Of a stretch of 64,000 nt of DNA, positions 18,955 to 28,651 are shown in pieces (position 1 is the stretch's first letter; each line of letters begins with the position of its first letter). The notes under the pieces are model-generated. The model made no database searches. It was not told the origin of the DNA and worked only from the letters and a program-made list of their open reading frames with translations. The position numbers and the translations under genes were made by a program. Where the stretch lies: assembly GCF_002104995.1 (NCBI RefSeq), contig NW_024468253.1, positions 620,001-684,000 of the forward strand. Direction: 5' to 3'. The stretch is from Linderina pennispora. Taxonomy: Eukaryota; Kickxellomycota; Kickxellomycetes; Kickxellales; Kickxellaceae.

Positions 18955-20898
18955 ATGCGGTTTGTCTTCTTCCTCTTGCTTATCCAACTTGTGCTGCAAA
19001 CTGCGCTGGGTAAGACGGTGGTTGGGTACTATCCGTCATGGAAGCGCCAGTACATGTCGTCCGTTGACTTCTCAAAATACACACACATCAACATGGCGTT
19101 TGCGATCCCGGCATCCGACGGCACATTTTCGTTTGAGGGCGACTGGTTCCTGGACCAGGTGGTCTCTGATATCCACTCTGCAGGTCCCAAGGTTCTGATG
19201 TCACTCGGCGGCTGGTCTGGCTCGGGTCTCTTGTCAAACATCCTCAAGGACTCTGGAGCGCGCTCTACCATGCTCAAATCGATTGTCTCCTATCTCAAGG
19301 AGCATAACTTGGACGGAATCGACATTGACTACGAGTATCCGGGTCGTGAGGGTGCTGGTGGCAACATCATCGACGAAGCCAACGACACGCCAAACTTCCT
19401 CACCTTCCTGCAGGACCTGCGCAAGCTGTTTGACTCCGAGTTTGGCAGCGGCAACAAGTTGATTACCCTGGCTGTGCGCGTGCAGCCCTTCGATGTCAAT
19501 GGCAGCCCGCTGTCCGATGTGTCTGCGTTTGCTGCCGTGGTCGATTTTGCCAATCTAATGCAATACGATATCAATGGCGCATGGATGGTTAAGACCGGCC
19601 CCAACGCCCCGTTCAACTTTGAGACGGGCAAAGGTGCGCAGGTCTCATATGTCTCGGCCATTGATGCGTGGACGGGCGCCGGCTGGCCGGCGAACAAGCT
19701 GAACGCCGGACTTGCGTTCTACGGCCGCGCGACAAAGACCACGGTCGACATGACCCTGGATCCGAACAACCAGTACCAGTCGCAGACCAGCCAGCTGCCG
19801 CCAGGCGACAAGGAGGACGCGGCCTGGGAAGGCTCGTACTCGGGCACGTGGCAGTGGAAGAACCTGCGCGCGCAGGGGGTTTTGTCTGATCCCGAGACTG
19901 CCACCGGGGAGTGGGTCAGGCAGTGGGACGACGTGAGCAAGACACCGTGGCTGTTCAACAAGAACACCAACGTTTTCCTGTCGTACGATGACGTGAAGAG
20001 CATCAAGATCAAGGCGGCATATGCGGAGGAGCGTGGACTCGGCGGCGTCATGGTGTGGACCATCAACATGGACTACAACAATGAGCTGGTTGATGCAGCG
20101 ATTAGCCCGGGCAGCTCAGGAAGCAACAGTGGATCAAATCACATTTCATCATCGCCGGCTGCTTCATCTGTCTTGCCGTCACCATCGTCGTTGTCGTCGT
20201 CGTTGCCGTCGTCGTCCTTGGCCCAGGGTACTACTTCGTGGGCTCAGGTTTCTTCATCGGACGTCCCTACTTCATCCGCCCCTGCTGCTGGCTCTACTGA
20301 GTGGTGGATCCCAACAACTTCGTCAGTGTCTCTGGCCGAATCTGAGACTGCTGTAGGTACCTCTTCGGCCCCTGTTGTCCAAGACTCCACTTCTTCCTAC
20401 GTTGGTGAGGCTACCACCACCACTTCTGGTCCTGTTGTGGAGCCAACCACTCAGTGGTGGACCCCATCAACTGCTGTTGAGGAGAATACTGCTTTGTCGT
20501 CATCGTCAGTATCATCATCGTCATCACTATCATCATCGTCTTATGTCGAGCCGATCTACTCTGCTACCTCATCTGCACCGGAACCTATCCAGCCCACTTT
20601 TACCAGCCAGAGCCAGACTCAGGCTGTTCCTGTACCGTCGACCCTGGATAACGAAGCTACAGACAACAATGACAACGTTAACAACAACCATGTCGCTGGA
20701 TCGACTGTTGTTGTCGCTGTCACTGTCACAGCTAGCCCGGCATACAACCAGCAGAACAACGTGGTGGTTGTTACTGAGACGGCCGCGCCTGTGTACCAGC
20801 AGATCGTTGACCAGGTATACGAGACCGTGATTGTCACTGCCGAGGCGGCCCATAGCCAGAAGACCGTTGTTGTGACGGAGGTGCAGGCTGTAGTCTAG
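18955..20898 (+). CDS. GH18 chitinase with long Ser/Thr-rich tail
   Basis: A 647-residue secreted chitinase. Signal peptide 1-19 (ending QTALG). The GH18 barrel has VVGYYPSW, MSLGGWSGSG, DGIDIDYEYPG (Glu127; the usual Trp between the last Asp and Glu is Tyr), MQYDINGAW and GVMVWTINMDYN. From about residue 385 a 260-residue extension begins. It is dominated by Ser, Thr, Pro and Val, with two WW-containing repeats (STEWWIPTTS and TTQWWTPSTA) and a run of VVVVTE/TVVVTE units at the end. Such tails are usually heavily O-mannosylated and span the cell wall. No hydrophobic C-terminal GPI signal follows, so attachment would have to be by another route. The frame is intact. Confidence 0.9.
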   Translation: MRFVFFLLLIQLVLQTALGKTVVGYYPSWKRQYMSSVDFSKYTHINMAFAIPASDGTFSFEGDWFLDQVVSDIHSAGPKVLMSLGGWSGSGLLSNILKDSGARSTMLKSIVSYLKEHNLDGIDIDYEYPGREGAGGNIIDEANDTPNFLTFLQDLRKLFDSEFGSGNKLITLAVRVQPFDVNGSPLSDVSAFAAVVDFANLMQYDINGAWMVKTGPNAPFNFETGKGAQVSYVSAIDAWTGAGWPANKLNAGLAFYGRATKTTVDMTLDPNNQYQSQTSQLPPGDKEDAAWEGSYSGTWQWKNLRAQGVLSDPETATGEWVRQWDDVSKTPWLFNKNTNVFLSYDDVKSIKIKAAYAEERGLGGVMVWTINMDYNNELVDAAISPGSSGSNSGSNHISSSPAASSVLPSPSSLSSSLPSSSLAQGTTSWAQVSSSDVPTSSAPAAGSTEWWIPTTSSVSLAESETAVGTSSAPVVQDSTSSYVGEATTTTSGPVVEPTTQWWTPSTAVEENTALSSSSVSSSSSLSSSSYVEPIYSATSSAPEPIQPTFTSQSQTQAVPVPSTLDNEATDNNDNVNNNHVAGSTVVVAVTVTASPAYNQQNNVVVVTETAAPVYQQIVDQVYETVIVTAEAAHSQKTVVVTEVQAVV

Positions 20899-20927
20899 AA
20901 ACGATTACGATCAAAACTCTTTATATA

Positions 20928-21023
20928 TACTAGAATTACTTTACTCTTGATGTGAGCTTGGCTACTAGTCAGCATGGTTTGACTCGTCAATAAGAGTACC
21001 ACGACAAGCTGGTCATTTGAACG
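20928..21023 (+). repeat. partial copy of the foldback element
   Basis: This stretch aligns by eye over about 95 bases with the left arm and centre of the foldback element at 34906-35062. Both begin tactaga, and both contain gctagtcagcat (here with ctactagtcagcat) and a gataagag / aataagag block. The right arm is missing. It begins 30 bases after the stop of the chitinase at 18955, in the same orientation relative to that gene as the right arm of the other copy has to the chitinase at 35233. Confidence 0.55.
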
Positions 21024-21154
21024 TACCGGATGATTGTTAGTGCAATTATGACGATGGTCCTGAACATCCCCTGTCTTTATGGCCTGCTCAGCGTGGGCGT
21101 TTCAGCGCTGGTTCACCGCTGCTGGAAGTAATGACCATAGAATGGAGGAACTAT

Positions 21155-21965
21155 TCAGAAACACCGCCTGAATCACAGAGTGACTGGAAAATGAGTCTGA
21201 AATTTAGAACTGCTACGAGATCGCGATTCAAGAGCCGAGGCGAATAGACCTGCCTGTATTGTGCCAATGGCTCCTTTACATAGCCTGCTTGTACAGCGGA
21301 GAAGGTCATGGCACCTCGCAACTGGGCTCTTCCATCTCTGGTAGGGCCGCAGGTTGGGAACATGTCGGAATGTCTGCAGCGACTTTTCGCAGCAGATCAA
21401 GGCACGCCGATGATGTCCGGAATTCGTCGATCAGATAAACTCCAAACCCATGGTGCTTGAACTTGTCGCGCCATCCCTTGCCACGGATCGGCGCATGGTG
21501 TCGGGCCATCGGCGCACTCCAATTGCCCATGATCAGCACTGGGTCTGGACCGAACTTGCTCCTGGAGTTTCGCGGCAAGCCTGTGGTCTGCACGGGCCTG
21601 GCTCATGAATGAATCAAGGCGCAGCTTGCGGTGAAGCGGGTACACCTTGGGACTGGCCCCGACACCTGGATGGGCCTTCCAGCGCCTCTGGTGCTGCTTG
21701 TTTGACTTAGTGGGCTGTTGCTCTGGTAACCTTCGCGCTGTCATCGTGTTGGCATAAAACGGTGCTAGGACACACCGCATAGATGCATGGGCAGTAGTGT
21801 AAGCACGGAATTGTCTACTGCCATGCATGTTAAATGCCTTTGACGTTAGATCTGCGACCCGATCCCACACGTTCCAAGCAGATTGTGTAACCCCATGGAC
21901 TGGGTCGCGTATAAGGACTGGGGGAGTCAGCTTGCACGGTTTAAAGGGCCACCAGTGTTGGTACT
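21155..21965 (-). pseudogene. decayed TnpB/Fanzor-like transposon protein
   Basis: Four overlapping minus-strand frames together resemble the C-terminal half of a TnpB/Fanzor-type RuvC nuclease carried by fungal transposons. Reading 3' along the minus strand: KLRLDSFMSQARADHRLAAKL (about 21575-21640); KFGPDPVLIMGNWSAPM and VYLIDEFRTSSAC (about 21395-21560), the latter matching the RuvC-II Glu plus the TS..C start of the zinc ribbon; a Cys-containing block with RCHDLLRC; and LLNRDLVAVLNFR (about 21205), matching the RuvC-III Asp motif. Frames change three times, each by +1, and the N-terminal RuvC-I region is not recognisable, so it is non-functional. The family assignment is from remembered motif patterns, not a search. 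Confidence 0.5.
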
Positions 21966-22377
21966 GTCTCTCGGATCAGCCCACATGCAGACCGAGTCCA
22001 CTGCGACCCAGATATAACCGGTTATGAGTGCTCATAAAGCTATCAAAATTCGGAACTATTGCGCGTCTGCTGTGTGAGCTTTGTGGCACTATGATATAGA
22101 AAGAGGTCATAGAATGGGCGCGCACCTTACAAATACTCGTACATAGTCTCAGCAGAAAATACAGCTGCAAATGGGGTGCAGCTTCGCAATCGCATAAAGC
22201 GCATGCTAAAGCACCACAATGCTACCGCTGCCGCTAGTATATATCCCGCTTTCGCCAGATGTAGCCCAAGACTAAAGATCAAGTCAACATGATAACGGTA
22301 CAAGTTATCTTGGTTAAAGGTATCTTATATTTAAAAGCCCTTTTGTCGTAAGATATCTAACATGCAGCCTAGTCGGC
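21966..22377. other. intergenic region
   Basis: No gene. It has a small perfect hairpin (TTATGAG, two bases, CTCATAA) near 22021-22036 and AT-rich sequence toward the 3' end of the acyl-CoA dehydrogenase gene. Confidence 0.35.
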
Positions 22378-23635
22378 TTACTCGCTGTACTCCTTGCGCA
22401 GGAACTTGGCGATGGTCTGCAGCTGAATGTTGCTGGTGCCCTCGTAAATAGCACCGATCTTGCAGTCGCGGTAGAACTTCTCGACGGGGAACTCGCGGGT
22501 GAAGCCCACACCGCCCAGCCACTCGACAGCCTTCGACGAGGCACGCTCAGCGACTTGCGAGGCATACAGCTTGGCCATGGCGGCCTCCTTGACGAAGGGC
22601 TTGCCCTCCTCCTTCAAGCGCGCAGCGTTGTAGGTGAGAAGACGGGCAGCCTCAATGTCAACAGCGATCTGGGCGTACTGGTGCTGCATGGCTTGGAAGT
22701 CGCCAATGAACGAGTTGAACTGCTTGCGCTGGAACAGGTACGGCATGGCGTGATCGAACGCACCCTGGGCAAGACCAACCATCTGGGCAGCAATACCGAT
22801 ACGGCCCTCGTTGAGAATCTCGATGGCAATCTTGTATCCCTTTCCGACCTCGCCAAGCACGTTTTCCTTGGGCACTACGACATCGTCGAACGCCAGCTGG
22901 CAGGTGGAGGACGAGCGGATGCCCAGCTTCTTCTCCTTCTTTGCGATCTTCACGCCCATGTCGCGGTCGACGACAAAGCATGTGATTCCCTTGTAGCCCA
23001 ACGAGGGATCGACTGTCGCAAACACCAAAAAGACATCGGCCTCGCCCGAGTTTGTGATCCACATCTTGGAGCCATTCAGCACGTAGTGGTCGCCCTTGAG
23101 CTCGGCACGTGTCTGCAGCGCAAAGGCATCCGAGCCGGACCCGGCCTCCGAGAGGCAGAAGCAGCCAAGCTTCTCCTCGGCGAGCTGGGGCAAGTACTTG
23201 GTCTTCAGGTGGTCGCTGGCGAACGTGCGGAACACCGTGTTGACCAGCGTGTTGTGGACGTCGCACAGCACACTGACCGACGGATCGATCTTGGCCAGTT
23301 CCTCGATGACCAGAATGGCGGACAGGAACGAGGCCTCGGCGCCGCCCAGCTCGGCAGGGGTCTCGACACCCATGAGGCCGGTCTCAAACAGGCCCTTGAT
23401 GACAGCCGGATCCATCTGCTCGCTCTCGTCCATCTCCTGAGACCTTGGGCGCAACGACCTCGCGAGCGAACCGGGCGACCGTGTCCTTCATCATCTGCTC
23501 GTCCTCGCTGAGCGTGTGCAGCGATGGCTGGTCGCGGGCAGCCGAAGTGGTGCTGAATGCAGCAGCGCGAAGAGTCTTGGGTGCCGAGGCAGCAAACTGG
23601 CGGCGCGCAGCGGTGGAGATGATCGAGCGAAGCAT
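22378..23635 (-). CDS. mitochondrial short/branched-chain acyl-CoA dehydrogenase (interrupted by a +1 shift)
   Basis: About 418 codons encoding an FAD acyl-CoA dehydrogenase closest to the short/branched-chain type (ACADSB). It oxidises acyl-CoA to the enoyl-CoA in the mitochondrial matrix and passes electrons to ETF. A basic, Ser/Ala-rich presequence starts the protein ([14 protein letters not shown]). Domain marks are [69 protein letters not shown] and [10 protein letters not shown], which contains the likely catalytic Glu. The N-terminal 60 residues and the rest are in different frames: one extra G near 23437 turns the conserved PKVS-EMDE border into a +1 shift. A GT...AG of 7 bases sits there but is far too short for an intron. 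Confidence 0.85.
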
Positions 23636-24203
23636 TCTTGATAAATAGTTCTGATGTTTTGTGTGGAAAGAGAGCGAGAGAGCAGGGTGTAGTAGAGAAG
23701 AGAGAGGCAGTGGTGACCGTTCCCATGAACGGAGGAGTGATGTCCATGACGCTGCATTTATACGGAAAGTTTCCCACACTTTTTACGCACTGTCCCGTTC
23801 TGGGCGCGGGGAATGTTTTGGCAAGGGGTGCTCGCCAGACACTACAGCCTAATCTCTTGGACTTCGGGACCAGGTTCTTCCGGCGGGGGCCGTGTGAACC
23901 CACTTGCTACTGCACTGCCTCGGCCTTATCTTGCAGGGACCAGCAATATATGCATTCGTACCTTCGGTCGCAGCTCCCTCCTATCCACGCACACTGCTTC
24001 ACGTGCAAGGGGCCTCATTGCTTTCCGGAGCGGAGATCGCTGTAGTGGTCACAGGGCGGCACTGTGATTCCCCAGCCGTCACGGCCAATTAAATCAGCGT
24101 CCCGATAATCAAGACGTGGCATGTGCTCATGTGCAGAGGTGCGAAGGAAAGAATATATGTAAGAGACGGCTGTGGGTGGGTGTAGATATTCTAAGAAGCT
24201 GCC
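23636..24203. other. intergenic region
   Basis: Promoter side of the dehydrogenase gene. A purine-rich stretch (23660-23710) would be a CT-rich leader on the minus strand. Open frames of 60-130 codons on the plus strand are not protein-like. Confidence 0.35.
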
Positions 24204-24623
24204 TTATTGCTTGTTCTCCTGCTTGATCTGGGCCAGCATCTTTGAGCGGCGCATAAAGTCCTCGTACTCGCACTTCTCGTAGGCGTGCCTCTCCTCCTCG
24301 CACTTCCACGGCAGGTACGCTGTTTTGTGACGGCACTTGTTGAGCGGGATCAGCAAGTGCGCGCAGTAGTCACGGTAGCGCAGCGGCAGGCGTGCCTCGC
24401 TCATCTCCTGCGCGGTCGCCTTCATCTCTACAGCGGAGATAGCATATGTGGTTAGCTGTGGTGAGGCGTGGGCTTTAGGCTCTCTCCAGAAATGTGGGTT
24501 CTTTGGCTCAGGCTGCCAACAACCGCACTGACAGGCTCACTGCGATTCAATTTCCCAGTTCTGGCCCTTCTTGCCAGGACCAATGCGTGCTAGTTCCTTA
24601 CCGGGCTCCTTAAACTCGACCAT
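24204..24623 (-). CDS. NDUFB7: NADH:ubiquinone oxidoreductase subunit B18/NDUFB7, two exons
   Basis: An 81-residue accessory subunit of mitochondrial complex I. Exon 2 (24204-24427) gives LPLRYRDYCAHLLIPLNKCR, then YLPWKCEEERHAYEKCEYEDF, the twin CX9C cysteine pattern of this subunit. Exon 1 (24602-24623) is only 22 bases (MVEFKEP plus one base). The intron, 24428-24601 (174 bases), starts GTAAGG, has a GCTAACC branch-like site and ends TAG on the minus strand. Splicing gives EPEMKATAQEMSEA, which agrees with the usual PxEMKxT start of fungal homologues. Starting at the exon 2 ATG alone would give a 73-residue protein. Confidence 0.8.
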
Positions 24624-24904
24624 TGTTTTTCTGATTTCACAAGCTGCAATTGAACGTCGCTCCTCGACAAAGCGTGGAAAGGCTATGAATTTGAATTGCA
24701 AGAACAAACTGTGCACAAAGAGAGCAGGGGTAAGAAGGAATAAATACAATTTGAGGAAGCAGTGCAATGAATCGCCACAAATGCAGAACGGCTCGACCGG
24801 CTTTGGGCATAGACCACCACTGCCTGCACTTGCATTTGCACCTGGAGCGCCGAGATAGTGAGCAGATTGGGTGATCATCTCATCGCGGTGATCCGGCGAT
24901 AATA

Positions 24905-26359
24905 TCAACGCCGGATATAGCCACGTGATCCCAAACGCCGGCACGATGGCTCGTCATCGACTGTGAGCCTGATCAGCGATGGCACACATGCAGCGAGTGA
25001 AGCGAGAGCAGCATACTCCCTAATGCCCATCTCTGCAGTATCGCATACTTCGAGCTCCTCAAGGGCGCTTGAGCAGTGCGTCGGAGCAAACGACCCAGGC
25101 GACAACATCAACCGAGAGTCGGCGCAGGGATGGCGATGATTGCAGGATTAGCACCAATGAAGCAAACTTTGCGGCAAATGACAATGTCAGTGACTGCAAA
25201 CATTTGCTGCCCACATGGCTGACCTTGAGCGGCACGTATGCGGCTGTTCTTGGGATGGCCAGATGCATATTGCGCAGTAGCGAATGAGCGCTCAGTGCGG
25301 CGCCGATAATGTGCGCTGCACTACCCATCTGGTCGCTCTCGTCCGGCTCCTCGAAGAGGCTCACACGAGCTGGGCCTGCCTGGTCGACACAGACATCTAT
25401 GCTGCAGTCAGCCAGGCTCGGGAACAGCTGCACGTCCAGGGACTCGAGCGAATGCACAGTGCCAGACACGTTCAGGCAGGCTATTTGTGCGGCCTGGCAC
25501 GCTGCGCAGAATATTGGCGATTGGGCATGGATAGTGCTCAACCGTCAGACTCCGCAGGCTGGGAAAGGCCAAGCCTGCAAAGTGCTCGCAGAACCGCGTT
25601 CTTGGCTGCTCCAACGCATGCGTGCTATGCGCGCAGTCGCAGTGTGCCAAGCTCATTGTCCGTGCGCTGGAGGTTCTGTTCGCAAACGACAGAGTCAGCG
25701 AGATGACGTGGGGAAACTCGGTGGGAATCCGAGACCATGCAGACATGACGTCAATATTGTCCAGTGTCAGGCGCGTTAGACGACTCGCCAGGTCCTGTGG
25801 GATATCCGCACCTATCTGCTGCACGTTGACACTCAGCAAGGCGCTGGTTGGGTCCAGTGACCGCAGAGTGCTGACATCAGAGGGCTGGGATACGGTAGCA
25901 GCGACTTGCAGGGCCACAAGGCTGGGAGCATATTGCAAGAAAAAGGCTCTGAGATCGCCAAACAGTGGCTGCTCCGGTGGGCAAGCCATGCATTGTGACT
26001 GCAGTGAGCCGTGGCCACTGCGCGGCACCAAAGCCATCGCCCATGAGCTTTTGCTGGATCTCGCGGTCGCTTAGCCCATGGCAGTGGATTGTGAGAGTAT
26101 GTGTGAGGTCTGAAACGCACAGAGACACAGCCCTGGTGATGGCTGACGGCGGGCTGAGGTCGATGTGTGTGTCGGCACCAATGCGGTACCGCTTGTACTT
26201 TACTGTGATGCTGCGATACATGAGTGAGATGGCGACAATGCGCCACTGTCTGCTAACTGCCACCAGCGTCTGTCCGCCATCACGCGGCGATGCAGCGGCG
26301 ATGTATCGAGTGAATATTTCCTGGAGTATAACCTCAGGCAGGAGACTTGCAGGAGACAT
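24905..26359 (-). pseudogene. F-box/LRR-like gene with three +1 shifts
   Basis: About 480 codons spread over four frames. The start, MSPASLLPEVILQEIFTRYI, resembles the F-box-like start of the other LRR genes here and is followed by WRIVAISLMYRSITV. Later leucine-rich blocks include LFGDLRAFFLQYAPSLVALQV, RLTRLTLDNIDVMS, LAFPSLRSLTV, HSLESLDVQLFPSLADC, CLQSLTLSF and ALEELEVCD. Frame changes of +1 fall near 25985 (inside LP-PEQPLF), 25535 and 25100. Either the gene is dead or the sequence has three extra bases; the protein reads smoothly across each joint. Confidence 0.5.
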
Positions 26360-26844
26360 GGTTAGTGGTGAGGGGGTATGTGGAGAAGGAAGAAATGTGC
26401 GATTTTCCGGGAAAATAGGGCGAAGGAGCCCACACCAGTGCCGAACGATTTATACTGGCCAAACCACCCGTTCTCTTCTACCTCCAGGCATCCTCCCTCT
26501 GTTTTGGCTATCCATCGCTCGTAATTGCGGACTGACCAAGCAATGATTTGCACCAGGAATCTTCTACCATCCTCAGGTGGCCTAAGCGCGGCCCACAGTG
26601 CGATCCTGCGGGTCGCACACATGGCGGGGTGGCAGTAAGACCACTTCATAATCCATAGGGCCAAATGCAACCGTCCCTCGGCGAAGTTTCCATGGAAGGA
26701 AACAGGCACGCCGCAATAGTAGGGCACGTTGACTCGGGGAAGAGGCGTTCTACAGCCCACTTGTAGAGCAGACTCGTTTATTTTTTCAAGTGACCACCAT
26801 GGGTCATGGGTGCTTGTGAAAATTGTACATATGTTACAGCGACC
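26360..26844. other. intergenic region
   Basis: Upstream side of the LRR-like gene and 3' side of the next minus-strand gene. The minus-strand open frame at 26362-26760 has no recognisable features. No RNA gene or repeat seen. Confidence 0.35.
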
Positions 26845-27174
26845 TCACTCGCCGTGCATCTCGCTGACGTTGTGATAGTGCGCAGCCGCAGGCATGACGC
26901 GGACCTCGCCGTAGGTCGCGGCTCTTGCGGCGTGGCTTGCCATGGCCTTCTCGTAATGTCGGTCCATGAGGATGTCCTCGTTGAAGGCAAACTCGTGCAG
27001 CCCGTCGTCGCCCGTCGAGTGCTCGTGCACACTGATCGTACTACTTGTCGATGCCGCGACACGCGGCGTGTGGTTGCTGGTCGTGTAGGCGGCCATAGCG
27101 GCGGCACGGGCAAAGGAGATCTTGGGGGCTTTACTACTTAAAGCAGCGGAGCGAAGGAGGGTCTGGATGAGCAT
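26845..27174 (-). CDS. small, probably mitochondrial protein of unknown function
   Basis: A 109-residue protein. The first 32 residues (MLIQTLLRSAALSSKAPKIS, then FARAAAMAAYTTS) are rich in Leu, Ser, Ala, Arg and Lys without acids, and look like a mitochondrial presequence with a possible cleavage before TTS. The remainder is hydrophilic with many His, Glu and Ala residues (VHEHSTGDDGLHEF, DRHYEKAMASHAA). I do not recognise a family; small accessory subunits of respiratory complexes are a possibility but not supported by a motif. Confidence 0.5.
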   Translation of the reverse strand: MLIQTLLRSAALSSKAPKISFARAAAMAAYTTSNHTPRVAASTSSTISVHEHSTGDDGLHEFAFNEDILMDRHYEKAMASHAARAATYGEVRVMPAAAHYHNVSEMHGE

Positions 27175-28651
27175 TTTTTCGCTTGGTGGCAGTGGATTTG
27201 CGTGTTGTAGAAAGAAGAAAATTATTCAGCGGGCAGGTAAGAGGGGTTTCGGTGCACGCACCCCACTGCTGCTCTTTATATTCGTGCTGGAGTCAAGAGA
27301 ATTGCATTCACAGTGGGTGCTGGTGGCGTCAGCAACAGCAAAGCGAGACAGCAGCACGCCAGCGATTGGTCTAAAAAGGTCGGTCGCATGCCACTCTGGG
27401 AGAAACTGCTGCTACTGCCTAGAAAACAACTTCCAGCAAGCACCATTTCACAGCTGCGACTCTTTTTCCTTTATCCATTCTGGGACACATTGGTCGCCGG
27501 ACAGCGAGCGGCCAGTCGCACGTGCGCGCTGCTCGCTGGAGCTGTGGCATAATGGCACGGTCTCGGCCCGCCGCTGATTGTGCTGAACTCGCCGGCGGCT
27601 TGCGCACCTGTGTCAGATGGAGGCGGCTTTAAAACATGCTGCATGCTGTGTTTATTAGCCCTGGGTAGCACTTGACAACCCCACACCTAATAGTTAGCAG
27701 TGATATTGCCTCTTCTGGGAAGCAATTATAAAGGCACGCAGTCTGTAGAAATGCGGTTAGGCTTTTCTGGTGCAAGTGTCGTGTCGTCAAGCCCCAGTTC
27801 TCACCACCAAACGAATCGACCAGGGCTAGCATGACATGACCTCAGCCCTCGACTTGGCTTGGCTCCGGCCAGCCAAATGCGTCTCAGCTTTCCTGGTCGA
27901 GATATGATGACAACTCTTAAGACTTTTGGTCTAGAACGGCACGCTTGCCTTGCGGGTGCCATGGTGTGCATGGCCTCTGGATCTCTTGCCTATCCTTGCC
28001 CATCAAGGAATTTCTCTGTGTTTAGCCTAGCTTGTCAGCAGTCTGCTGGCTATACTCGCTGTTTCATCCCAGGTGGCATCGGGCATATACATCCCACTGC
28101 ACGCATTTTAAACCTATACTGTGTCGTGTGACATCGGCATTTTGTACCACCTTAGTCCTGCGCCTGATTGCAGCCGCTATTCTTACCAGGAGTACTGGAT
28201 TCGCCGAGTCGCTGTGTGATACAGCTTTGTTGACACTGCAGTCGGCTTTTTTCCACTTGTGCCAATGCTCGGCATCTTGACAGCCAGCTCCATTCTGTCT
28301 CTTGCCCGAGCAGTGCCTGCCGCCTCTCCAGTCGTAGTAAAACGCGTATGCCTGGCAGTCCTCTAGGCTCGATACTACAATCCACCTCCATCTGCTTTGC
28401 AGTGCCCCGTTACAGCGCTTAGAATATGCGGAATTGGGTCGCTCCTGCAGGTAAAGCCATTTCTGTCTTCACCTTTACACCAAAGCCCGCGCCGTCACCA
28501 CTATCAGCTAACAAGCTAGGAAAACCAGCGGAAACACAGAGCGCCTTTGTTTAGTGTCCACAAGCACTGAGCGTGTTCCGAAATGTGCATTTTCTTCTTT
28601 CCTTATTGAAAAATATTCTATTTCTACGCACACAGTAGTCATCAAACTACC
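27175..28651. other. long intergenic region
   Basis: About 1.5 kb with no supported gene. The plus-strand frame at 27122-27577 and short frames near 27859-28280 have no protein-like features. The DNA becomes AT-richer from 27620 to 28640. It should hold the promoter of the Ras-GEF gene. Confidence 0.4.

Noticed and set aside
23436-23446. Seven-base GT...AG at the acyl-CoA dehydrogenase frame break as an intron
   Set aside because: Far below any workable intron length; a single surplus base explains the break and restores the family sequence.
27122-27577. 151-codon plus-strand frame overlapping the small mitochondrial gene
   Set aside because: Starts inside the opposite-strand gene and shows no protein-like pattern.
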